From positions 22,325,432 to 22,389,431 of the forward strand of contig OX393562.1 in the NCBI GenBank assembly GCA_947652115.1: a stretch of 64,000 bases of DNA. The letters are read 5' to 3'. The position numbers were made by a program, and so were the translations under genes. This stretch comes from Blastomussa wellsi. Taxonomy: Eukaryota > Cnidaria > Anthozoa > Scleractinia > Plerogyridae. Below the pieces are notes generated by a model that had not been told where the DNA came from, did not search any database, and saw only the letters and a program-made list of their open reading frames with translations. Positions 47,301 through 59,300 of the stretch are shown here, piece by piece; positions within the stretch are counted from its first letter, which is position 1; each line of letters starts with the position of its first letter.

Positions 47301-50300
47301 TGACGTAGTATGACACAATTGCACACACTTGTTGAAAACTTTCAACAACTATAGTCGCTTACGTGAACTTGTCCCGTAATCCACCATGAATTTATTCATC
47401 ACATTGTTAAATATGGTGTAGGCTCACGAGGCGATACCTACACCAAATTTGACAATGTGATGAAGAAATTCATGGTCAATTACAGGAAATGCAATAACAA
47501 GAACACATCTATTTGTTATTGTCTGGAGGATCTGGACACTGAGTAATTATAAGGCCATCAAAAAAAAGTTGCAATTTATATATGTTAAGACGCAAATCAA
47601 ATGAGTAAGTATAAAATCTGCATATAATGTTTTCCATTGATGCACGAAATTTTGAAACAGAATCCAAGAAGGAAAACTCTACTTCCACTTTTTTTACCAT
47701 TTAAAACGCATTTGAAAACTACAAGTTCAGTTGGTTAACTAATTTATAACTCCCCCCTTCCATCTGATCCCTATACTCCAAGTATGAAAATACAAGGGTG
47801 GTAAGAACATTAATTCTAAGTGTTCAAACAAACTATCATGAGCAATAAGGGTGATAATATAAGGCAAACAAGAGAGACAATGTTTCATCGGGACATCCAA
47901 ACACCGAGAAGAGAGTTGAAAATACTACGCACAATGGAGTATTTTTGACAAAATTTGAGGTGTTGGAATAGACAATGAAACACTGTCTTGAGTCATTTGA
48001 TATAATTTTCTCAAACAAGACAAAAACTATGGTGCAAACAGGGAAAAAAATCATCAAAATCTATGCTAATCAAGACTGGGTATCCAAACCAAACACTGTC
48101 TTGAGTCATTTGATATAATTTTCTCAAACAAGACAAAAACTATGGTGCAAACAGGGAAAAAAATCATCAAAATCTATGCTAATCAAGACTGGGTATCCAA
48201 ACCTCCTTCATGGTTATGATTTATACTTCACATAATATATTAAACTGACACAAAATAGTGTTTGCTTTTTGTCATTTGCTTTGTAACATGATTTTTCACA
48301 CACACCTTAGGTCCAGTCCCTCTCAGTCTTAATATGTAGTTTAGATTTGATGTCACATGACTATCTAGAGCTCTTGCTAAATTCCATGGCTTACATATCC
48401 AGTGATTATCAAGTCCTCTACAAAAACAAACAAGTAGAACATCATAAATTTTGCAGTAGGGTAGCAGCTCTCATAAGCTTGTAATTCTACTGGCAGCAGT
48501 TGCTATTGTTTTAGGGGCTAGGGGCTTTGCTCCTGTTGTTTGTTCAATTGTCCTCTCAATGTGTCGCAAGCCATTCATGCGAGACCTTACGAGGGCTGCT
48601 ACCTTGCCCAAATTTTGTACACTGTACAGATACATCTAACACAACTCACAGTGTAGTTGTGGTTATTACAACTGTAAGCTATAACACGCGGTAACCATTT
48701 TTCTGGTTGGCTGATTTTTGCGTAAATTTTTTGTTTTTTATGTTATACCTGGTTTAGATTGACCAGCAAACTTTTAAAGCTGAAGGGAAATAAGAACTGG
48801 TTTAAGAAATCAGGAGTTCGAGAAACTGGGGATAAAACTGCAGTGTTCAAATGTTTGGGAAACAACTTTTGGTTTGACTTAACAGGGGGTTTGTAGAGGA
48901 TTTGAGAAATATAAATTCCACTGTAAAAAGGCCACACACAAGGTGACACGTTGCTGCAACAAATTGCCATGTGTGAATTGTGCTGCTGTGATCAGTCACA
49001 TGATTTCAAACCAGCTTGAATTCATGCAACTGATCGTAGGGACCAAATTATGTCACAGGGTGTTGCAGCAACTTGTTTTGGAAGCAGTGCAACTTGTTGC
49101 AGAGGCCTGTCAATGCTGCGACTTGTGTGGACGGCCTTTAAATGTTTAAATGTTTATTAACTATACATGTACCATTTCAAACTAAGAAGTATATTATACA
49201 ATCATACCTATCTTTTCTTTTGAGGTAATGATGAAGAAACAGTGGAAGTTCCAAATTTAAGTTGAATGTAACAGGCAGCCAATCAGGTCCCCTCCTGAGC
49301 ATATCATCTTCCTTGCCAGGTTCAGGAGGGGTTGCATTCTGGCACACTGCTGCCAGGAGATCTTTGCAAAGCAGGCTATTCTCATTTGGAAACTGGTTAA
49401 TAAATTTACCGCTTTCTTGCAATGATCTAGAAAAGGCAAAGAACTTGGACATCAAATTGTAGCACAATCAAGTTAAATCCGTTCTGAGAAATATAGTGAT
49501 AACTTTGTAAGTAAATTTTAACTTGTTTTGAGCTTTAAAAATCTGTAAAATTTATAGGAATTTTATAATTATACAGAGGGATCGAAATTGCCCCTGCCAC
49601 GTTCAACCCTTTAAGGTTACTGAACAGGTTTACAGGTGCTTCGCGCAAAACCATCCTCACAAGCACATGACCTTAGGGAAGTACCTAAACATATACATTA
49701 TTTTAAAGATTATAGAACCAAGAACGTTGTGGAAAATTTTTCAACTGTCAAAATTAAATATAAAAAGAGCTGCAGCCAGTTAAATAGAAATAAAGCAATG
49801 TTTAGGCTACGTTTCGAATTATGTTAACTACATTCCTCTGAATTAAACCTTGAAATGATTCTCTTGTCTGTAAATCAATGAAACATAATTATTTAGAACC
49901 AATCATTTAGACATGCAATGCATTCAATAACAACGACAATATTTTTATTACTTGAGAATTAGGTCTTACAGTGCACCTAACCCCAAAATATTTTTTTCGC
50001 TAGAATAAACCTTTGCACCAATTTGAAACGCATTGCACCTTTTTACCAAATTCTGACTATTTATAGCATTCAAAAATTATGATAAACTGTGCATCATTTG
50101 TTCCACGACCGAGTCAGAACGGGCGTGGGTCTATTCCCAATTTGACGTCACAAACTGATTTGCATGCATGTTTACAAAGCCTTGAAGTGATGCAAATCAT
50201 TTTGTGACGTCAAACCAGGAATAGACCCACGCCCCTTCTGACTCGGTCGTGGAACAAATGATGCACAGTTTTTCATAACGTTTGAATGATATAAAGAGCC

Positions 50301-53300
50301 AGAATTTGGTAAAAAGGAGAAAAGAAAGGTACAATGCGTTTCAAACTGGTGCTAAGGTATATCTTAGCAAAAAAAATATTTTGGGGTTTGGTGCACTTTA
50401 ATCTCCTGGCTCTGCAGGTAGCAACGCTAATCGAGGTGGGCCAGGATAATCAGGGAAAAAACGAAAAAGAAAATACACACTAAAAATGCAAATAAGTAAT
50501 AATTAAATAAGTACCGGTAAATAAATAATCCTGGTAAATAAGTAGATAATTAAAATAATTAATAATTAAACTAAAACTGCTTGTCAACAAAACCACATGA
50601 CTGTATAAAAATTACTTCAATCCATAGAATACTGCTGTCTTAACCAACCTGAAATCTTTAAAATGCTCTCTCATCCACAGAATATCTGCCTCTTCTCTAC
50701 TATTCACTAAAACAAATCTTGGATGTGTGAGAAATTCTTTTACTTGGTGAAAATCAGTGAACACACGGTAAATTTTTTCACTGTCAGTTGATGATAGGGT
50801 AGGTTCTGTCTTCTCAAGGCTGGGATAAACCTCACCTTGCCAGTCCTGTGGAAATGCATGTAAATAATTATTTTCAACACATCAAGCAAAAAGGCCAAAT
50901 TATTGTTTTTATGTACATATTACACCTTAGCGTAATTACTGTGCAGTACCCAGGCTTTCAATACACTCGCTGGCTTAAATTTTTGCATGAGTCCATGTTT
51001 ATATGGAGAGTACATTGATTGTAAGTTCTGCTTTATTCTTCTTAAATTACTCACATCCCTCTTATAATGGTTGCACAATTGGCAAATGAGATGTAATGTG
51101 AACGAAAAGTTAAATTACCCTATTCATCAGAGAAAAAATTGCAAATTAACATAATTCCACAAATGAAATGTTAAATTATAAAATAAATAATTAAAGGTCA
51201 TGTGAGTCATAATTCTGCACCAAAACTTAAACATTTTTTAGAAAATTACAAATTTAAAATACACCATTTGGTAATATAAGCGTACAAACCTTCATCTGCA
51301 ATGCACTGAGTTCCTTTCTTACAAATTCCAAAGTTGATTCAGCAGATAATTGATCAAGCCATTCTTTGTCTGTCAACTTATCAGGAAACCATGGCAACAG
51401 ACAACACTCTCTCATCAGAGGCTCCTTAACATGTGGCAAATAATCTCTGGTAACCTCCTCTGAATTTACAGAGATTAATTAAAAACTATTTATTTCTTAT
51501 TTACCAGCAAATAATTCAAACAAAGGAATATTTCTCAAACTCACTAATACTTCATCAAGTTAAAACAAAGAAAATCATAAATTTATACCCAGTCTCAATT
51601 AGCACCGACTTTGGTCTTTGTTTCGATTGAGAAGATATATCAAACACTTAAGACAGTGTTTCATCAACTATCCAAACACCTCAAATTTCATCAAAAATAC
51701 TCCATGACGCATCATATTTCAACTCTCTTCTCAGTGTTTGGATATTCTGATGAAACACTGTCTCTCATGTTTGATATATATTACATGAAACTTAAAACTT
51801 AATAAATAATTTTTGACTGCATGCATGGTTCCAGAAAATGTCCAAATCCACCTCATTACAGGTGGGGAGTAATTAAAGCCTAAATCTTTTTAAAAAGGTG
51901 GGACACGTTTTACAACCAATTTTACAGAGATTTGTGTGAATATCTTGTTTTTGTTTCAAGCAATCTACAACCTCATCCCCGTTACATGTTGCTATACATA
52001 TTTTGTGGTGTTCTGCAAATTTTGGGATGATTATGAGAGATTTTTGGCAGGAAACAAGCTTTATTTCCCCTTGGAGACATGCACACCAATAATGTACAAA
52101 ATTATCAAATGCTAGGGGCCTGGTTACCTGAAATAACATACTAAAGAGTTAAAAAGGGCAGGCAGGCAGGTTTACAAATATACTAATACAGTTTGGTACA
52201 CACACATACACATGTAGTTTTAAATTTATACCGGTATATTTTTGAAATTAAAAATTTAATAAATATGGTTATATGGACACCAAAGCAGTCACCCACCAAC
52301 CTGTGGTACTCCTGCTTATGATTTTCTTTCTCTTAATCCTTCTTTTAACCTCTTAAAATTCAATTCAAATGCTTGTGTATCGCTGCATTTTAATAGTTAA
52401 CGCCCTTATCCTTATGAAGTGTACATTAGTCTTCCTTCCAAGGCTCTCTCTTGGCTATACGTATAATCGTTGCAAGGTGATGGTGAGAGCTATTTCTGTT
52501 AATTAAAAACAAACCTCCATAATCCATGTCCCTTAAAGGCCATAACACTGAGAAGGACAACCCAAGAGGTACATAATGAAAGAAACTGACAGCAAAGGAG
52601 GGGTCGTCTGAATGCTTTATACATGAACCAAATTCATCCATGACAAACCACAAAGGCTTATATTGCTCATCATTATCGGCAGCACTCTTCTCATAAACCT
52701 GGCCATCAGAATATCCCTGAAGGTACAAAGGGAAGGGATCATTATTTTCAATTATATTAAATTACATTTCATAGCACTAACTGTTGGGGTTTGTTAATGT
52801 ATGCCCATTGAAGAAACGCTGTTATAAAATAGAAGAGGATTTTGTTAAGAATTTGTCAATTTTGATCATTTATGTTTTATGGTGTAGTTTCATCTCAGAT
52901 TGGATCTATTCAAACATAATCTTCTGATACAACTGGAATTCAATACTGGTAATTCCTGTTAGTAGCTCTTGGCAGAAAGGTGGAGGTGAGTGAGACTCAA
53001 CTTTTCATCTTTCAGACTTTTTGTTCCAAAGGTTGTGTGGTATTGGTTATACACAACCATGCATAGAAAATTTCCCTGGACCCTTGTTCCTGATAGAGTA
53101 GCAATAACTGTGTGACGGGGAGTTAAGTCCCAGAACTGGACTGGGCCCTGTGGTGCTAAAAGGAGCTTGCATTGGTTCGTCCTTATCAGTGGCAGTCTTA
53201 TGATTATGTACTAATTAAAATAGACACTGGGCTTAACATCACTAATAAAAGACACAAGTTACTGCTAATTTTTACCAGTGATTACTTACTATCATCTTTA

Positions 53301-56300
53301 AATGGTAACTTTGATTAAAACTGAAAATTTAAACACAAGGGTAGTATGTTAACTATAAATTCAAAAGAAGCATGAAGCAAGTAAATCTTTGTAAAGTTAA
53401 GTCAAAATTTTAGCATAAAATAAAGGTTAATGTTGGCAAGTGCCACCATATTTACTCCCATATATCTCTGCGGACTTCTTCCATGCATGTTTACCATATA
53501 TGGCTCGTGCCAATCAAGCACAGCATGTCATGCAAGTAATCATTTCTCCCTTCTGAGATTACTGAGCTTTGCCAGTACATTCCCTGCCCAAGATTGCCCA
53601 CTAATTGTTGTTTGTACTTATTACGTGCCTCAACATTAAGTATTAATTTCCTGACCAAAATGTTGACAGTGCACTAGGTCTTGTGTTGTGGGGGTTAGGG
53701 ACATTGTTCATTGTTATCATTCTCTTGAGGGGTACTGAAGCAGGGAAGGCACAGTGGTGGGAGCACTTGTCTCCTGCCAATCAGGGATCAGACCAATTCC
53801 GTCCCAGTGCCTCATGTGGTTCAAGTTTGTTATTGGTTCTTGTCCTTGTCCTGAGGGTTTATCTCCAAGTTCTCCAGTGTTCCTCCCTCCTAAATATTTA
53901 ACAATTATTCCATGAGTGTGCGTTGGATATGAGATGGCAGATAGCCAACAAGGCACATAGTGCCGAGTTAGCTATAACCATCTCATATCCAACAAGCATG
54001 AGTGGAATAATTGTTTTATTAAAAACGCCCCAAAACTATTGTACAAACATTGCGAAAAATGCATTCTTTTACGTGTACACCTACCATTTTTGTTGCTTAA
54101 TGGTATATGAGCTCATATACCATTGCCTCTAAACCAATCAGAACTCAGGAAATGCAATATACCATAGCTAGTTTTTAATAAACATGTTTTTACAAGGTTT
54201 TGATTAAGTGAACATGGTTAATTTGTGGACTGGAGATTGGTCAAACAAAATGGCAGAATGGAAAACTGAAAGAGTAAGTAATAATACCAGTAAACAGCAT
54301 TTACTTGACCTATTGCTAATCCAAGAGTTTGAAATACATTAGCCTCCAAATTGTTTGTAAATTTTCCGAAAGAATGAGTATTAGTAATCTTAGACCACCT
54401 TGTTTAAGTGAAATCATGACAGATGAGGTTTTTTAATTTTACAAAAAGGAAATGTAGATCAAAATACCCAACAACAATACATGTACATCTGCCCAACTAA
54501 CCTCCACATTTTCTCAAAGATTTCTTCAATTATCTGCTCTTGACTCATTTCAGAAGACTCTTCAGTACCTAAAACAGTGTTGCAATGTTAACTTTGTGCA
54601 ATGTAGCACATGCATTCAAAACAATTTCTGTCTAACTTTTTTTCTTTACAAAGAGTTCTTCAATAAGTTTTTCACTCATTGCAGAAGACCATATTAGAAA
54701 ATATTTCTCTCAAATTACAGTTGTAGTATCATACTTGATATTCCCATCAAAGAAGCCATTCTGTCTGCCAGACCAGGCACGGCTTTAAGCTGGGCACGTG
54801 CATAGTTCACTTCGTATGTCCAGGCATGATCAATTAAAAACACACTGTAATTAAAAATATGTCAAGAAGCTTATCAGTGCTAATATTGCTGTTTAGGTGT
54901 GAGAGTTGGCAGGTATAGATACTACATGTGTTTAGCGAGTACACCGGTCCAGATTTTTTTGATCTAAATATAAAAGCCCACAGGGTTCGAAATTAACGGT
55001 TATCCGGTTGTCCCGGACAACCAAAAGTATGATGGGGCAACTTAATTGTGCTGAGTGGTTGCCCCTTGGGCAACCCAATCTACCATCATGGCACTAGTCC
55101 CTATCAAAAAAGTTGAGTTATATAAATATCACAGGTTTTTGTCTTTAATAAGTTATTGATACCTTCATTTAGTTAATGTTAGTCAAAAGTAAAGCAAATA
55201 CGGAAGAAATTCTTGAATATCGCGTACTGTTGGAAGGTTTTCTCCCTCTAACTCTTCGAATTTGATGAAATTCTTTTGCACATTTAATCCAAATATTAAG
55301 TCATACTCTAACCAGTGGTTGGTATCTCTAAATGCAGTCCATGATGCACTTGTGAAAACTGCCCTGTGATGCTGCCATGATTGTTCCGACGTTTGTTCCC
55401 TGAAGTATGATGGTAATTTTAACACTTGCACCTTGTTGTTTGCCCTTTCTTTCTTTTTCTATTTCGAACCCTGGCCCTATTATAATTGTAGTTGGTACCC
55501 ATGCATGATTAGTTAAAATAACTCCCTGCAATTATCCTCAACTCTAAAAACGGTCATTTCTAGAATAATGCTTTAAGTTAAGTAAACAAATGAAATCTTT
55601 TATTATTTATTTTGTATTAAAGTTTTGGAACCATCGACAAATGCAGAATATTTTAAATTACCAGTTTGGATCTGATGCCTTTATTCCTTTGTCACTAGTA
55701 ACAAAAACTTTCAAACTTCCTTCTTTGTCCTTAGCCATGGTGAAGAACAGCCCAGCATCATACGTCTAAAATAATACATACCAGTACATTGTTACAAAAA
55801 GCCGGTTTCCGTAGCATTAACCGACAAGGAATATTTTTACTCCCACCTGGATGGGATGCTTGCCCATCGCAGGGTTACCCCCCAGCAGTATTTTGCCGGT
55901 ACCCATTTATAAGCCTGTGTGGAGAGAGGCACTGTGAGAGCTAAGTGTCTTGCCCAAGAACACAACGCAGTGCCCCAGCCAGGGCTCGAACTTGGACCAT
56001 CCAATCCAGAGTCCATTGCACTAACCATTAGGCCACCACACCTGCCTTAGTCAGTTGTTAGTGACATATTAAAATATTGTTTGATGCTTTCATCCCAACA
56101 TCCTAACATCCAATGTTTTGTAGCCATGTGAAAACTTTTCGAGTCAGCAATGTTTTGAATGGATTAAATGGGTTGCCTAACATCCAATCCCACTACTGTA
56201 CGTTTTGTAGCCGTGTGAAAACTTTTCAAGTCAGCAATGTTTTGAATGGACTGAATGGGTTGCTGATGTGAAAGGTTTTCCCATGTTTACAAAACTTACT

Positions 56301-59300
56301 TATCGTACTGGGAGTGGGTGTCAGATGTTAGTGACTGGGAAAGTCACAATTAGGGAGCCAATGGTTGGTTTAGGAGAATTTCCAACAGCAGGTATATTAT
56401 AAAGCTCTTCTTTAGTATAAACGTCAGAGAACTGCGTGTTTAAAATAAACCATTTCATGTCACTGTCACTAATGATCTGGCCATGAACTTTGAAGTCCGC
56501 CATACCCGGGTCATCTTTTTAAAAGATGCGGAATAAACGACCAAAAATGCTTTGGATTTTGCTCAGTTGTCTCACCAAGATAATCTGAGACATATTTCTC
56601 TCTTGCTGGCTTGAGGTTCTTATGTAGGTGTTTCCTAGCATCAAGGAACTCACTCCAATGTTGGGGATTTTGTGATTGTTGAGCTTTGTTGTAGAGACGT
56701 TTCTTAGCTCTTGATTGTCTCCCTAGTGAGTGACTGAACCAAGGGAGATTATAACACGAGTTGGTTATCTTATGAGGTATACATGCTCCATTATGATGTG
56801 AATGTTGCATTCAAAAGTGTCCCACATTTCATCACCGAATGTTGGTTACCATGGCAACGAATGGAAAATGTAAATAAATCAAAAAAGTGAAATAAAGCAA
56901 GAGGGGATGAAAAGGTATACATCTCTACAAAAACTATACGCTAAGGTGAGTGTGCAAATACGCACCACACTTGACCGAGAGTTCACTCTGGTTTTCCATA
57001 AAGGAATCAGCAAAAGTCTAAAATGTTTTGCGTGTTGCCATGGCGTCTTGTTGTTTCAGATTGTGTTCATCAGCCATTTCAAGAAGCTTCACAGAAGATG
57101 TAGACTTGCTACTGTTAAACAGGAAATGAGAAGGGAACGACTTTGAGAAAGTCTGCAGAAGATGATGACAAGTAGTTTGAAGATTCCAAGTTTGGCCAGT
57201 TAATATCCAGAGCATTAAAATCTCCAGCTACTTTTCAGTGGGATATCTCCCATCTTTAATAAAGACAACTGGAGGTCTTCCAGGCTTTCTGAATCGGTTG
57301 CTTTAGGATGATAGAAAGACCCAAAAAAATTGATTTAGTATAATTTGAGCCAGCTAGCTGACATTTTGTCCAAACAATTTCACAATCGGAGTCAACCTCC
57401 GGGCGGTGTAAAACAATTAGGTCATTCTTTATAGCTTGAAAAACCCCACCGCCAGGACGTTTACTATTCCTATCTTTCCTATGTACTGTATAATTTGATG
57501 GCAAGATTTCACTGCTCAAGATGTCAGAATTTAACCACAATTCATTGCCTAAGATGATGTCTGGTTTATGTTCATCAATAATTGCTTTGATGTCGGCCAC
57601 TTTGTTCTTCACGCTTCGGCAGTTCACAACAAGACATGTTAATGACTTACGCTTGGTTGAGTTTAAAACACGCTTTGACTTAGGATGAGGTTGACCACCT
57701 TGACTGTGAATATCCATCTGTCTCAAATGGGAGAAATAACATTCAGCGGTTCGAAAAATTTAGGGAATCCATGGAATTATCGAAAAAGGAATCCGACAAG
57801 TTCGGCAAGCCATACTGAGGGCAGATCCAAGTGCACAAAGAATATGCCAGGATGTCGTACATAGCAAGCGAGATACAACAACACTTCAAATAGAACCAAC
57901 TGTTGCACTCATCATACTCAATTCCGTTTTGGTTGGTCTTTACTTGCTTTGTGCAAATGCCACAAGAAAATTTCCATTTGTTTCCAGGATTTAGCTCGAC
58001 ATCTCCCCCAAGCAACAATATCATGGCGAACTGTGGCAGCCCAACGTTGATGAAAGCCATTGTGAATATTGTTGGTTTATTTTTTCGGTGAGATAAGCAT
58101 GGGGGATGTGCGACTGGAGTTTTATTGTTACTGCTCAGTGGGCAATGTTTACATACATGTATTGAGCGACATTTGTTTTGCCTGTTCTTAAACTGCTTAA
58201 ATTGAAATGAAACTTGGTCGGCACTCGATATCGGTATCGGCGCCGCGACGCGCCTGATTTAATTGACTATACACTGTGCATGTTCTACATACATTCAGTG
58301 GCATAAAATCAACTCAACTGACTTCTTCGTGAATTACATAGGTTAGAGCTAAAACATTTTGTGTTAGTAGCACCTTCGCTTTTCGAAAAACTTTTACTGT
58401 TGTTGAGATGTCGCCTAATCGCTGTGACGGACTTATCGGACTTGTTTGGCTGCTTTCAACTAGCTGTTTATTTGTCGTTCGGCTTGAATTTTGGTTTTTC
58501 TTTATGCAGATAAGAATTACTTTCATCAGATGAAAAGTAAATTTCTTCGGTCAATTTCAATTTCGGCGGAAGGAAAAGTCTGGAAACACAGCACATCGAA
58601 CACGTGCATTCTGGCCCGGCAAATTCCCGGAAAAGAACTTGATAATTTCAACTTCTTTTATTTTGATTTTTGAATTATTCAATGGGTGTGGAAAAGTTGA
58701 AGGAAACAAAAAATATACAGAAATCCACTGAGTATATATGCCTTTCAAATATAATAAATGTAGACAAGATTCTCAGATTCAAGGGAAAGCGAGCAAAGGT
58801 CAAGAAAGCATGACAAAAGCGTGACGCATTGGCCTGTCACAAGTTTTATTTACTTGCGTCTACACGTACGTTGCTGGAGTCTTGAAAGTTGTTCGTAAAA
58901 CGTTGGGATTTCAACCTCGTGCGGTCGCTTGCATTTTTTGATGACTCCTTGTGATCGATCGTTTCAAACTGGGCCAAATTCTAGCGACGCAAGTTTCGAT
59001 ACAGAAGCTTGCGGTCAATATTTCGGGCACACAATATGCAAATTCACCACGCTGGTAATGAACAGAAAAAAGTGCAAACTTTTCCGCAGGTACCTTGACT
59101 GGTGTATTAATTTGAGATTATTGACAATGCATTTCACTCATGTTTTGCATTTAAGATAAATTCTAACAACACGACAAGTTTCGATTCAAAAGTTTCTTGA
59201 GTTTGCTCGCACGCAAACATGCCAACATGCAAATTCAATGCGCTGTCTGTCGTGAAGTAAAAACATCCTGTGCAGTTTTGTGTAAGCACTTTTACCGTGT

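Noticed and set aside
55183..55431. Possible heparanase fragment (DLIFGLN heptapeptide)
   Set aside because: Only seven residues match and the flanks do not; it lies in a hAT-like element.
56321..56503. First exon of TTLL12 starting MADFKVHGQ
   Set aside because: It continues the LINE reading ([10 protein letters not shown]). The true N-terminus is at 60353, where the peptide matches the family and the splice phases fit.
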